DNA of 64,000 nucleotides from Eutrigla gurnardus (GCA_963514095.1 OY741271.1:1829520-1893519); one strand, 5' to 3'. Shown: positions 1-10,750, counted from the stretch's first letter. Notes: a model not told the origin generated them from the letters alone. Made by a program: numbers and translations.

Positions 1-1012
1 TCATTGTTGACTTCCGGAAATCAAAGGCAAGCATACACACACCCATTCACATCAACGGGGCTGAAGTGGAACGGGTCCCCAACTTCAAGTTCCTGGGTGT
101 CCATATTTCACAAGACCTCTCCTGGTCACTCAACACCTCCACTCTGATCAAGAAAGCTCAACAACGCCTCTTCTTCCTCAGAAAACTGAAAAAAGCTGGA
201 CTCTCCCCTCAGATCCTCCGGAACTTCTACCGCTGCACCGTTGAGAGCATCCTCACCAACTGCTTCACGGTGTGGTATGGTAACTGCACTATGGATGATA
301 GGAAAGCCCTACAGCGAGTCGTTAAAACTGCTCAGAAAATAATTGGCACTCACTCCCTGCCCTCACTGATCTTCATCATTCACGGTGTCTGCAACGTGCA
401 AACAAAATCATCAAGGACCACACACACCCCAGTCATGCCCTGTTCTCTCTCCTCCCGTCCAGGAGACGTTACAGGAGCCTCAGGAGTCGCACCAGCAGGC
501 TCAGAAACAGCTTTTTCCACAACACTACAACACTGCGCAACACAAAGACCCTACACTACCCCCCCCTTCTTGAACATGGACTATGGTCAGTCTGACTACC
601 TCAAACCACCTATGCACTTTACTTATGCACTTCAATATGCACTAACTAATGCACTAACTAACACAAACTGCATTCTATGGACCCTTCAGAACTATATGCA
701 CTTTAAAATTAATGTGGATCAACTGTATTAACCATTTATGTATTACTTGCACTTTATATTCATAGTGCATTCTATGGACCCTCAGAGCTATATGCACCTT
801 AAAAACTGACTGGATATTTTTAACTTTGTTGACCAGCTGCTATCTGCTATCTGTGTCTTATGTATTATTATTATTATTATTCTTATAGCGCTGCTTTAAC
901 AGAAACGTTTTATTGATTGCACTACTGGTTAGATGCTAAACTGCATTTCGTTGTACTGGTTGTCCTTACTTGTGCAATGACAATAAAGTTGAATCTAATC
1001 TAATCTAATCTA
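1..1012 (+). mobile_element. 3' end of an L2-clade (Maui-like) LINE
   Basis: The window opens inside the reverse-transcriptase ORF of a non-LTR retrotransposon and runs through its 3' UTR. The 3' end is a CAATAAAGTTGAATC motif followed by (TAATC)n repeats at about 992-1012. The element at 26283-28268 has the same C-terminal protein and the same kind of tail, with (TCATC)n repeats. Short tandem-repeat tails without poly(A) are usual for CR1/L2 elements. The left end lies outside the window. Confidence 0.8.
3..575 (+). pseudogene. L2 LINE reverse transcriptase, C-terminal part
   Basis: The frame open from base 3 gives the thumb/C-terminal region of an L2 ORF2. It contains FKFLGVHIS, LSPQILRNFYRCTVESIL and VWYGNC, all nearly identical to the second L2 copy near 27290-27500. 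After about base 350 the frame breaks. The conserved end (LLPSRRRYRSLRSRTSRL) appears in another frame near 445-510, so at least one indel has occurred. The protein would copy LINE RNA at a nicked target site. The upstream catalytic FADD block is outside the window. This is a dead fragment. Confidence 0.75.
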
Positions 1013-1078
1013 GTGCTAATGATTTAGCAACTAGCCTATTGTCCTCAGGTAGGCTAGTTGCTAAACTATTAGCATCAC
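1013..1078. repeat. near-perfect hairpin between two elements
   Basis: Left arm 1013-1037 and right arm 1051-1078 are inverted copies (core TTTAGCAACTAGCCT) with a 13-base loop. The right arm carries three extra bases. It lies exactly between the L2 tail and the ISL2EU terminus. It may be a tiny foldback MITE or a host palindrome. Confidence 0.6.
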
Positions 1079-1737
1079 AGTCAATTCAAGCAATAGATAC
1101 AGTCGGCAAGCAAGGGAACGCCCACAAAACGTCACATCCGGTTCGCGCCGAGGGGGAAAACAAACCAGTTTCCACAATGCCCAGGAGCTGCTGTGTGCCC
1201 TTTTGCACAACAAATAAGATAAAAAACCATGATCTTAAGTTTTATATTTTGCCAAACCGAAGCACAGAGCCTAGGAGAAGAACCTGGGGGCTTCAAGCGA
1301 TCTGTCGGGAGGATGAGTTTGGCCACCTGTGGGATCCAAAATCCAAACATGTGTACGTCTGTAGTCAGCACTTCATTACAGGTATGACAACGTGAATGTT
1401 CAATTACTAGTTTTAATAGAAGTTAACTAACTACTACGTTATGCAGGCTACCTTGCCTCGTTACAAAAGCTAACGAGTATACAAAAACAAAGCTATGCTA
1501 ACAACACTGGTGATAGCTTCTGAGCTTTCTGCAGTTAAAATGTATTTAATAATCTCCCCTTCTATCCCCTTCTCATTTCGTTTGTGAACTGTCTTGCCCT
1601 AGGCTTAAAAAACTAAGACATAGCCCACCCAGACTACATACCCTCGCTGTTCCCACATAGAAAGACAAAGTCTCCCACGTCAGTACTTCAGAGGCTGGAG
1701 AGAAGGAGGAAGCGTGAGGGTGTTCAGTCTGCCCAAC

Positions 1738-1855
1738 CAGAATCCCAAACATCAGAGGCCCCAGCACCAGAAGCCCCGGCACCAGAATCCCAAACATCAG
1801 AGGCCCCAGCACCAGAAGCTCCGGCACCAGAATCCCCAACATCAGAAGCTCCCAT
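1738..1855 (+). repeat. Pro/Ala/Glu-coding minisatellite in transposase exon 2
   Basis: About 2.5 copies of a 45-base unit (core CCCAAACATCAGAGGCCCCA) encode repeats of PESQTSEAPAPEAPA. It lies between the THAP domain and the coiled coil as a linker, and remains in frame. Confidence 0.7.
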
Positions 1856-2347
1856 ACCTCTTCAGGATTTAGAGAGAAAACAACTAAATGAAGAAATTTA
1901 TAATTTAAGAAGAGAAAGAGATGAGGCCATGAAGGAGCGAGATGAAGCCATCAGAGAATTGGAGACGTTGACATTTTCGGTAAACACTGTGAGAGAAAAT
2001 TACACTAAATGTAAACTCATGACAGGCCTGTCATGGACAGTATTTGACACTCTTCATCAGTACCTGGTACAGTTTGTGAAAACACAGAAAACATCCAAGC
2101 TGTCAACAGAAGACCAGCTCTTTATAACTCTGGTGAAACTGCGGCAGAACCCCTCAACCGATCTGATGTGTGGAATATTTGACCTGGCACATAGCACTTT
2201 CCTTGATGTATTCTCCCGATGGTTGGATTTGATGTACGCCAAAATTTCGTTTTTGATTAATTGACCTGATAGAGAGTGTATCAGAAGCACAGTACCAGCA
2301 GAGGTTCTCTTCCAGTACCCTAGAGTGACTGCAATTATCGACTGCTT

Positions 2348-2433
2348 GATTGTTCGTTTTCTGTTGCCTGTTGAACTCTCGACTGCAAAACTAGTTTACC
2401 CTTGGGTATCAATAAAGTAACCTGAACCTGAAC
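2348..2433 (+). mobile_element. 5'-truncated LINE tail inserted in the transposase
   Basis: This 86-bp insert ends with GGTATCAATAAAGTAACCTG and (AACCTG)n, a LINE-type 3' end. It is flanked by CTGCTT at 2342-2347 and 2434-2439. Joining the flanks restores the reading frame across the first catalytic Asp motif (IIDC then FEIRIEHSKKL). Confidence 0.7.
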
Positions 2434-3954
2434 CTGCTTTGAGATCAGAATTGAACACTCAAAGAAGCTTAAAACAAGGTGAGATATTTTTCTTTTTGAT
2501 AGCATGCATAAAGTGTTGGGTTTTTGTAATACTTACCTGGCTGTCTGTGTATATGTACACAATTTATAGATCAGTATTACTAAGGACTGTCTCTTCTCAC
2601 AGAGCTATCACCTACTCAAAGTACAAAAACTGGACAACAGTGAAGTACTTCATTGCATGTCACCCATCTGGCTCAATCACATATCTCTCCCAAGGCTGGG
2701 GAGGGAGGGCTTCAGGTGTGCATATTGTAAGGAACTCGGACTTCTTATCTCAGAAGTTCCACCATGCAGGAGATCAGGTAACAATTTCACGGTATGCTTT
2801 ATGAAATGGTTTTTTTTTTTCTAATTTAAGTCTTATTTTGATTTTATTATTTACCCATAGTTACTATTTTTGAGTTGCTGGTGAAGTAAAGTAGTGTTTT
2901 TAAGTATTTGTTATGTTTATTTCAGATTTTAGCCGACAGGGGCTTCACTTTGAAGGATGACTTTGCTGTTCTGGGTGCACAGCTCATCACACCGTCTTTC
3001 ACGAGGGGCCGAAAACAACTGTCAGCCGAAGATGTTGCAAATTCTCGTGTGACTTCGAACATCAGAATTCACATTGGTAAGTATAGAGTCAGCAGTCAGA
3101 TTCATACAGTATGTAGATTTTAATGTTTTTGGTATTCAGAGTGTGTGCTGCATCATCAAATCACTGTTGCTACTTGCCGCTGACATGGTTTACATTTCCC
3201 TAACTAAATTAATTACTGTAACAGTACAGATCCGGGTTAACAGTGCAAGTGCTGAGACGTTATTCAATTAATCACATCAACGAGTACATGTGTAATCCCT
3301 ACTATGTAGGGTGTCTTAAGATAACATTTTATCTCAAAAACATGTTATTCTATATTTAAATACATTGAACTGTTCACATTTAGTGCAATATCAATAGAAC
3401 AGGATAACAGGAAGTCTACAGGGATCTTCACTTTAACATGAAAAAGAAACACTAATTATAGGTCACAATGCAATGATGATATGATATAACGGTCAACTGT
3501 GCTACTCCTGTGAAACTCAAACATAACAATGTAGATAAACAGCATTTTAACAACAAATATGTGATATGTGGTCTGCAGAGAGAGTAATTGGTGCCCTGAA
3601 GAGCCGGTACCACATTCTGGATGGCCCACTTCCTCTGCGCCTGGTGAAGAGACTGCAGGATGAAAGACAGAAGAGAGAAGAGGCCATGATTGACAGAATT
3701 GTGCATGTCTGTGCAGCACTAATGAACTTGTCTGGCAGTGTTATGTACAACCGTTACAGAATCTGAGAGTAAGAACAAAATCAATGTGCAGTAATTTAAT
3801 AAGGAGCATCAGAGAACAATATTTTATGCAACTTTTTTATACAACAAAGAATTCATTATTGTTCCAATTGTGCCATTTTACAGGTTTCAGTGGAACCACC
3901 TGTTGTTTGTCTATCCACAGGTCCCTGAACTTATCTCAGTGCTGCTCTGCTGCT

Positions 3955-4072
3955 GCACACCCTGTCACCCTGCCTCTGATGCCTGTCACCCTGCCTCTGT
4001 TGCCTGTCACCCTGCCTCTGTTGCCTGACGCTCTGCCTCTGTTGCCTGATGTTCTGCTGCCACTTGTGTTGC
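3955..4072 (+). repeat. 21-bp minisatellite
   Basis: About five tandem copies of a unit close to CCTGTCACCCTGCCTCTGTTG lie downstream of the transposase stop, in its 3' UTR. Later copies drift to GACGCTCTG and GATGTTCTG. Confidence 0.75.
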
Positions 4073-4337
4073 CTGATGGGTCACTCCCTGTGCTGCTTTC
4101 GACTGGACTGTGTTCTGCCTACTTAGCAGAAACATATACAGTGCTTAGCATATGTTGTAAATAAATGCATAGGCTTTGTGATATTTGATTTTGTACATAT
4201 AGTTTAGTCTATGTTGATACTGAATTAAACAGCTATAATATGCTTCAAAATGAATTGGTATAAATAAATATGTAACTCTCAGTCACAGTGACTTATTTGT
4301 TGCCATTTTTACACTGATAGGAAATTCAACCACCTAC
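4073..4337. other. AT-rich spacer between convergent ISL2EU genes
   Basis: Contains AATAAA-type motifs (around 4160 and 4262) that could serve as polyadenylation signals for the transposase. No other coding signal seen. Confidence 0.4.
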
Positions 4338-5226
4338 CTGTGCATCTTTCAGCTCCCGAAGTTTGTGGAGTATGTGTTGTGACCAAAATGTTTGCATCAC
4401 ATTAATGGCACCACTGATGAAGTCCTCATCTCTTTGTACTCTGAATATCAGGCTGGTCAGAGGAGGAGCCACATTGGAACAACCTTCACCAAGACTGAAA
4501 AGGAAGGAAAAAAATATCCATTAGCTCTAGATCACTAAAGATATTGGGACTAAGATTTTACATATAGGCCTACTGCTCATCATACATTTTGATATATTTG
4601 GATGTATTCATGGCGCACACACACACACACACACAAATGAATGAACACATTCACAAACGTACCCTGCCATGCAGTTGGAGTGGGCAGCGATGATAGTACC
4701 CTCTCCCTTAACTGCGACCCACGTCTGGTGGGGCTTCTCTGTCACCCTCCAGGATGGCTTTACATTACTTCGGAACAGGTAGGTATCCGAGGAAGGTAGT
4801 TTATGATGAAGCACAATTCCAACAAAGCCACTTGAAAAAAAGTTGTGTGCCTCCAGGGACCGATAGTTCTTTAGGCTGCTGTGTGTGTGTAAATCCCTGC
4901 GTGATATACCGAGTCGTCAATAACCAATATGTATATGCAGCTCATGATGGCTATTGTGCAATAACAACCATTGTGTGGTGAACAAATTCACTAAAACGTG
5001 CTAATTTCCTTGTCAGACATAGAAATTATCAGTTAACGTGATTTTGCCTCTTACCGGGTGATTCAACCAGATAGCAGAAGATATCTGGGAATGAAACTTC
5101 AGGCCATTCAGTCGGATCATTCGTCCACTCTTTAATAAGATACGGACAAGAATCCGATCCTATCAAAGTTATCTTTTTAAGGTATCTATCCCTGTCAATG
5201 GGCTGCAATGAATCAATGTATGACAT
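4338..5226 (-). pseudogene. SWIM/YqaJ-type second protein of ISL2EU, N-terminal exons only
   Basis: Three minus-strand exons read 5226-5055, about 4878-4663 and 4494-4338. They give an N-terminal segment with WPEVSFPDIFCYLVESPG, then NYRSLEAHNFFSSGFV, a SWIM-like zinc motif split between exons (HSNCMAG / LGEGCSNVA), and a helix ending KLRELKDAQ. In the ISL2EU family this protein continues into a YqaJ-like exonuclease domain, which is absent here. The SWIM motif normally ends CxH; here it reads CSN, so a zinc ligand is lost. The splice phase between the first two exons also does not join cleanly. It converges on the transposase. Non-functional. Confidence 0.6.
4614..4637. repeat. (CA)n microsatellite
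   Basis: About eleven CA units just 3' of a donor site of the minus-strand SWIM-type gene, within its intron. Confidence 0.9.
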
Positions 5227-5377
5227 GTTTGTTTAGCTAAATATCAAAATTTGAAATCTGCGCGCTTACAGTGCTCCGGGCGAGGGGGAAAGGATTGTTT
5301 CCCCCCCCCTCGAAATGCCCCGCCCCCAACTGTGATGCGTCGCGACCCAACTGTGACGCTATGCCGACTGTATCTAT

Positions 5378-5990
5378 GCCAACAGTCCCCTTAGCACATT
5401 ACTGTTAAATCAGATGCCCACATTACGAGCAAAAAACCTCCCATTACAGCTTAGTTTCAATGTGCTTACGATTTTAAAACGACAGTACTGAGCTAACTTA
5501 GCCAGCTAAGCAAAGTAGATAACTTGGATGTTAACGGAAACTCAACCCATAAGAAACTGAAAAGTATTCCTGAAAAAGTATTCCTGCAGACAGGGCCGTA
5601 GCCAGGATTTAAAAATTAGAGAGGTCCGTCCCAGGAAAGACACCTCTTTTACCAGTTTTTGCACAAACCATACCAAAATGTCACCTACAAAAATAAGTGC
5701 ACTGATACACTTGTTGGCAAAAAGAAAATGTTTTTATTGTGCTAGCAGTGTGTGTGTGTGTCAGTCAGTCATCCTCCACATGCTCCTCTCTCTGCATTGG
5801 CCCTCTGAAATTACATAGAATACACAAACATAAGTTAAAGTGATCACCCCGATTACATTTTATTTTTGTAGTTCACAGGATCCAGAGCATCGAAGGCAAC
5901 TGTTTTCATCATGACTGTTTTCTCTATGTCCTGGTCCTCTCTGGATTTTCCCACCCTCTCTCTGTTTTGCTGTCTGAGCTCTCTCTCCTG
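5378..5990. other. unassigned spacer
   Basis: No convincing gene. A stretch from about 5595 (GGGCCGTAGCCAGGATTT) looks like an interspersed repeat I cannot classify. A short (TG)n lies at about 5748-5762. Confidence 0.4.
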
Positions 5991-6108
5991 TCTGTGCTGC
6001 TGGTTGTCCGTGTTCTCCTGTCTGTGTTTCTGGTCCTATTTGTTCTCCTGTCTGTGTTTCTGGTCCTATTTGTTCTCTTGTCTGTGTTTCTGGTCCCCTC
6101 TGTTGTTC
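5990..6108 (+). repeat. about 30-bp minisatellite
   Basis: Three to four tandem copies of a unit containing CTGTCTGTGTTTCTGGTCC. On the minus strand it reads as NTDRRTNRTR repeats, which is a by-product and not a gene. Confidence 0.75.
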
Positions 6109-6261
6109 TGACTGAACTGGTCCTCCGGTCCCGGGAATATTTAAAAGCTGTCACTCACCTGTCAACTCGCAGTGTTGTCTGTGGTCATCTCTTCTGTAAA
6201 TTTCGCGCGACTTCCGCCGATAGATAACTTCCTGTGGTTTCAAAATAAAAGCTGTCCGGTG

Positions 6262-6557
6262 GCGGTGTGGAGATAGTATGTTATGGTCTGTAAGATATGT
6301 AGATAATTGATTAAATATTCGTTTTTCAAATATTTTTGCTATACTATTGATAATGGAGATTGGTCTGTAATTATTGGTGTCTGAGGTGTCACCTCCTTTA
6401 TGAAGAGGGGTTACTCTAGCACTTTTCCATGATGAAGGTGTTTCACAAGTTGCGAGAGATAAATTGAATAGGTCAGCCAGTGGAAATGACAGAACATGAG
6501 AGGCAAGTTTAAAGAACTTAATTTCCAGACCATCTGGACCAGCACTGCATCCAGAGC
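6262..6557 (-). pseudogene. non-LTR reverse-transcriptase fragment
   Basis: The minus strand encodes the front of an RT palm/finger region: SAGPDGLEIKFFK, LADLFNLSL, SWKSARVTPLHKGG and NNYRPISI, then IAKIFEKRIFNQL. These are fingers motifs of LINE reverse transcriptases. The catalytic xxDD block is missing. The upstream end stops exactly at the TTAA target site of the MITE at 6562. The clade is uncertain. It may be the inverted 5' part of the LINE whose 3' end lies at 7496-7708. Confidence 0.65.
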
Positions 6558-6561
6558 TTAA

Positions 6562-7491
6562 AGGAAAACACCACCGCATTTCCATACTGAACTATGTTCT
6601 GCTCTGATCTTAGACGAGGTGATACATACCTCCCTCTCCTCTGTGCGTGCACTCAATGGCTCTTGCGCGCACTCCGCGCAGCGCTAATTTGCTAGCATGT
6701 AGCTTGTCCCAGTATATTCCTTAGGATCCAAAGGAGGGTGAAGTTAGAAGCGACCAAGCACTTCCACGTTGTCCCTATTTAAATACGGTTACGTGAGTAG
6801 TTACACGACCCAAGTTTGGTTACACAAAATGAAACATGCCAATTTTTCTAAACGGATAACAAGGATAACTATATAGTATGGCGGAATAACAACTGGAAGC
6901 ACTTCGACGTTGGCGCAGTAATATCATCACTCAAAACATGACGGGACTATATACCTTCTGCTTGTTTTCACAACCCTGTACGATGCACGTTATAACCATG
7001 ATGTTTTATTGTTCACAAACTATCTTACTACAACCTGATGCTTCCTCAACTGTGCACAAACTACTACAGGTAGTGCAGGCGACGGCGTGCAGGTCACGTA
7101 GGTTCTATTGACGGAAGTAAGAGGGGGAGCGGAGTGATGATATTACTGCGCCGACGTCGAAGTGCTTCCAGTTGTTATTCCGCCATACTATATAGTTATC
7201 CTTGTTATCCGCTTAGAAAAATTGGCATGTTTAATTTTGTGTAACCAAACTTGGGTCGTGTAACTACTCACGTAACCGTATTTAAATAGGGACAACGTGG
7301 AAGTGCTTGGTCGCTTCTAACTTCACCCCCCTTTGGATCCTAAGGACAAGCTACATGCTAGCAAATTAGCGCTGCGCGGAGTGCGCGCAAGAGCCATTGA
7401 GTGCACGCACAGAGGAGAGGGAGGTATGTATCACCTTGTCTAAGATCAGAGCAGAACATAGTTCAGTATGGAAATGCGGTGGTGTTTTCCT
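6562..7491. mobile_element. Kolobok/T2-like foldback MITE with about 370-bp arms
   Basis: Left arm 6562-6932 and right arm about 7132-7491 are inverted copies, with about 200 bp of loop between. The ends read AGGAAAACACCACCGC, and TTAA sits on both sides (6558-6561, 7492-7495). TTAAAGGRR ends with TTAA duplications are the signature of T2-type (Kolobok) MITEs. The arms differ by a 12-bp insertion (around 6709-6720) and scattered substitutions. No ORF inside. Confidence 0.8.
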
Positions 7492-7495
7492 TTAA

Positions 7496-7708
7496 CTAAA
7501 ATGAGTGATGGAGAAGGGGTGGGATTAGATAAGTGCAAACTTCTTCCCACTCCTTTTCGAACATGCTTTTCTTTTCAGCAAATGTTTGTCATTCATGTAT
7601 CTAATTATGCTTTCTATTTTGTGAAACATTGTTATTTTCTGTGACAATTTCTGTTTTCTTTTCTTTTTTTTACATGTTCGAAATAAAATTTCAATCAATC
7701 AATCAAAA
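7496..7708 (+). mobile_element. LINE 3' UTR with (AATC)n tail
   Basis: Contains a block resembling LINE 3' UTRs (GGGGTGGGATTAGATAAGTG, then TTCGAACATG) and ends TTCGAAATAAAATTTC followed by (AATC)n. It abuts the TTAA of the MITE. Confidence 0.6.
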
Positions 7709-8190
7709 AACTCTCCAGACCGCCAGGCATACATCGCCTGGGCATACATCGCCCTGGCAACCAGGGTCTCGCCTAGCAACAGCTGGTCTGTTAACGGGCT
7801 TGAACCCCCCATTACCACTTTTATATGCATGCATGCACACACACACACACACGAACAAACACACACACAGATCTGTGGTTTCAGACGTGATCAGTAAAGA
7901 GCAGCCGTCAGGATCAGAGCTCTGATCGGTACCGATCACCTCCATCAACTGATCAAATATCAATAACCTGCCTCTGCTGAAGACATCTGTCTCCTGAACC
8001 TGTGATTCTCCATCGCATCAATTACATCTGTTCAGCGATGTACACTATAAAATTGAATAGCTACCCTGACATACAAACATTAGTTAACTTTACTAGGTTA
8101 TCAACAAGATGCACTTATGACTGGTATTTATGAAGTAACAGTTACTTGCATGGTGAAAAACGCAAAATACTTAGAGTTTAGAGTGAAGGT
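7709..8190. other. unassigned spacer with (CA)n
   Basis: An imperfect direct repeat (CATACATCGCC) lies near 7730-7755 and a (CA)n block at about 7838-7870. Nothing else recognised. Confidence 0.4.
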
Positions 8191-8239
8191 TACTTTATTT
8201 AGAGTTAAGCTCACTCAATACAATAAGTAGTCAACACAG

Positions 8240-8413
8240 TCTCACTACCACTGCGCAGAAGAAGAAGTGAGCATGCGCAGTAGCAGCATTCAGTCTCTCC
8301 CACTCAGCAACGCACCAGTCTAGCACACAGGCCGGGGCACTGAGGGCAGCCTGCTGACTCGACTTTTGCGCCGTCTTTTTATTCTTTTGAAGAATAATAA
8401 GGTAAGTTATCGA
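8240..8413 (+). promoter_or_regulatory. possible CpG-rich promoter with first-exon splice donor
   Basis: GC-rich sequence contains an NRF1-like GCATGCGCAGTA (8271-8282) followed by a consensus donor AATAAG|GTAAGTT near 8401. That would suit a non-coding first exon, but no downstream exon was recognised. Speculative; it could also lie within a transposon. Confidence 0.2.
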
Positions 8414-8635
8414 GCAAGTTTGTCTGTTAATATGTTTTAATTACTGCTACGACCGTTAGCCAATGTTAGCATTTGTTAGCTAACATTAGCTGTGAAGTTG
8501 CGTCATTTACGTGTTGCATGCAACGTTAAGCGGTAGCCAGCAGTATATTTCTTAACTTTGATACAGTGTGGGTGAAGGAAAAAGACGTCACGAGAGTGAA
8601 AGCAACAGTTGAGGAGTGTACATTAAACCAACAAG

Positions 8636-9104
8636 CCCCTTCACATGATACGCGGTAAAAACGCTTTGCGCCGGCCGTTCCATTCATTCCCTGTGGAGGA
8701 GGCGGCAGCGCCCAAGCTAGCGGCGCGCACCGCTCAGATTTGCCTCTCTGCCGCTGTGCTAACTTTGACCTTGTTGCCGCTGACCTTTCAAAAGTCAACC
8801 AATGAGATAGAAGCTTTGAGTGTGACGCTCACATTTCCTAGGCAACCAGAGAGCGACATCAAGCCGGCTAGAAAGATGGAGGAAAAACGTATTGTGTGTC
8901 AGAGTTTCCTTAACTATTTAACGTTACATTAAAGTCGTAACACGGTCACGGTAATGCTTGGAGGTTTATAAGCAGTCACACCAGGTTTGTGAATAGGCAG
9001 TTTACAAGCGGTTGTTACAATACTAACGTTGATTTAGCCGTTAACTGGGTCTCTGCGCCCAACCTCGCGGTGAGCCCAGCGCAAAAAGCTTATCATGTGA
9101 AGGC
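8636..9104. mobile_element. non-autonomous DNA element with short TIRs
   Basis: CCTTCACATGATA (8638-8650) is inverted at 9090-9102 (TATCATGTGAAGG). Further inward a GCTTTGCGC/GCGCAAAAAGC pair also matches imperfectly. The size of about 470 bp and lack of ORFs fit a MITE. Superfamily and target duplication are unresolved. Confidence 0.5.
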
Positions 9105-9690
9105 CCCTATGGCTGCAGTAATTCAACACACAGCCATAGGTATATTTACATGGACTAGGGGAGTCGTTTGCTCCGTGTTCATTTGACTCCAGTGGTGAGT
9201 CTGCAGAGAAGCTGTGGTTGCACACCGGTCTGTGCAGTTTCCTCAAGTATTACTACAGTCTCACTTTTTTGGGTCTAAGTTGTTTTTCAAGGTGATATTT
9301 TACTGTCAAAAGTATTTTTAAATCATGACCTCCACCTCTGATATTTAAATAGAAATCTTAAGACATCTTTTTAGCCTGAATTTTAAGCAAGGTGCCTCCA
9401 TTATTAGTTGATTTATATAATGTTATCTTTATTTTTTGTGCCCTTGCTCATCTGTGCTTTTTGTTTTTGTTGCAGTGTCTTTCTATCATGTGCAGCACAT
9501 TGGGTGTAGAAATGTGCTATAAGATTGATTAATTACTGTCACAATTAATTACTGGGGGTTTTTTGTCTAGTGAAATTTCATGTTTTGTTTTGAAGAATAA
9601 CTCCCCTCTCGAGGAGGACCTCATGTGTCTCCAGTCTGACGTCATCCCTAATCCCTGATTGTTCTCACCTGTGCTCCCCTTCCTGATGTG
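9105..9690. other. unassigned spacer
   Basis: AT-rich with no coding signal. The segment just before 9690 (CCTGATTGTTCTCACCTGTG) resembles sequence often seen near fish repeats, but I cannot name it. Confidence 0.35.
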
Positions 9691-9691
9691 T

Positions 9692-9930
9692 ATAGCTGTG
9701 TCCCAATTCAGGGTCTGCAACCTTCGGAGGACCCAGCCTACGCGGTCTACGGAGGCAACACCTTCGGAGACTCCTCCGAAGGCTGGGTCAACCGTCGGTA
9801 AATGGGACGGTCTAACCTACGGAGCATTTCCTGATTGCGTCGCGACGTCATCACTTCTGCCGGCCAAGCCCGGGAAAAACACCGGTCAAAACAAAAATAC
9901 GACAGACGAACATGATGGAGAGTTTTTAAT
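9692..9930 (+). mobile_element. left end of a Harbinger-like MITE
   Basis: Starts TGTGTCCCAATTCAGGGTCT followed by CCTTCGGAGG palindromic modules, the same terminus as the element at 23693. The other end is missing; the Sola-like element starts at 9935. Its body also contains an ATG followed by GGAGAG, but no protein is recognisable. Confidence 0.5.
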
Positions 9931-10115
9931 ATATGGGTGGTTGACGTGACGCTCCATTTTTGTGTTCATGGTGACAAATATAAATAAAAATGTATAATAT
10001 TTCATTAAAATATCTGTTTTTATATACAGTTTAATCTTCCAGAACTAATACATCTGTAATTAATGAGCATTATAATTCAAATATGTAAATATTTTGTTTT
10101 AAACATGACATTTGT

Positions 10116-10750
10116 CCACTGGCGTGACTGTCCGGGGTAGCGTTGCTTATCTTAAAACTACTGTAATTAAATGAAAAATTAGTCTAAATACATTAAAATA
10201 CTTGAATAGATGTTATCGTAGTGTTAACTTAATGAAACTGAAGGTTATAAGTCTGATGGTCCCCATTTAGAATAATTATGACACATTACATTTTGTCCGC
10301 AAAACTGGTGTCCACCTGGTGTGACGCCATTCTGTAGATATAAAACGGGCATTCATTTGGGCACCCTATTACGGAGAGGGGCCCTTCTTCATCCAGGAAG
10401 TACAGTAGACCTCACTGGAGCACATGGACTGCACACAAGGTGAGTTCTGTCTCAAATATTTTCATAATATTGCTATTTCCGTGCACTGTTGGAAATGGGA
10501 TCCATTATGCAGTCCTTTGGTGTGACGTAATTTAAGTATTGATCTGAAAATTTTCATCAATTTATATTTATTGACTATTGAAAATATTGTAAACCTTAAC
10601 AGTGTTAGTCAGGGTTGAAGACTGTCTCTCATATAGCTAGGCCGCAAACTGGCCTTGATCTTGAAAACGTCCACTGGTGTGACAGCACTGTCCTATAGTG
10701 TGACATGAAATCAGTGTCACACTGGTGGAAATGGCTCTCACACCAGTGGA
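10116..10750. repeat. subterminal motif cluster, left side of the Sola-like element
   Basis: Copies of a TCCACYGGTGTGAC-like motif occur near 10116, 10310, 10512, 10670 and 10693 on +, and inverted near 10714 and 10737. Spacing is irregular. Such arrays in transposon ends commonly bind the transposase; binding here is inferred. Confidence 0.65.

Larger units (their letters stand above)
1177..3766 (+). pseudogene. THAP-domain DDE transposase of ISL2EU (broken)
   Basis: The start ATG at 1177 begins a THAP zinc finger: Cys residues in MPRSCCVPFC, a WGLQAI core and CSQHF. Likely exons are 1177-1381, 1624-2479 (interrupted), about 2602-2778, about 2925-3075 and about 3579-3766, with consensus GT/AG borders. 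Exon 2 holds a Pro/Ala/Glu repeat, a coiled-coil stretch (RRERDEAMKERDEAI) and a helix-turn-helix region. The DDE_Tnp_4-like core shows IIDC, GWGGRASG, ILADRGF and ERVIGALKSRY. Two lesions are visible: a TGG-to-TGA-type stop at 2263-2265 just after FLIN, and an 86-bp LINE tail inserted directly after IIDC. It would have cut and moved the element in the nucleus; this copy cannot. Confidence 0.75.
1095..5375 (+). mobile_element. ISL2EU (IS4EU)-type DNA transposon
   Basis: Terminal inverted repeats AGATACAGTCGGCA (1095-1108) and TGCCGACTGTATCT (5362-5375) are perfect and flanked on both sides by AT (1093-1094, 5376-5377), which fits a 2-bp target duplication. Inside lie a THAP-domain transposase on + and the N-terminal exons of a SWIM-type second protein on -, a two-gene layout known for ISL2EU elements. 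The second gene lacks its nuclease part, and the transposase has a stop and an insertion, so this copy is defective. Confidence 0.75.

Noticed and set aside
3955..4072. CRISPR-like array
   Set aside because: Units are directly tandem without spacers, and the genome is eukaryotic. The same holds for 5990-6108 and 37622-37775.
5924..6154. Basic minus-strand frame with NTDRRTNRTR repeats
   Set aside because: Translation of a 30-bp minisatellite. No start context, domain or flanking exon.
8240..8413. First exon of a named host gene
   Set aside because: Only promoter-like motifs and a donor site. No downstream coding exon could be tied to it, so it is kept only as a weak regulatory candidate.
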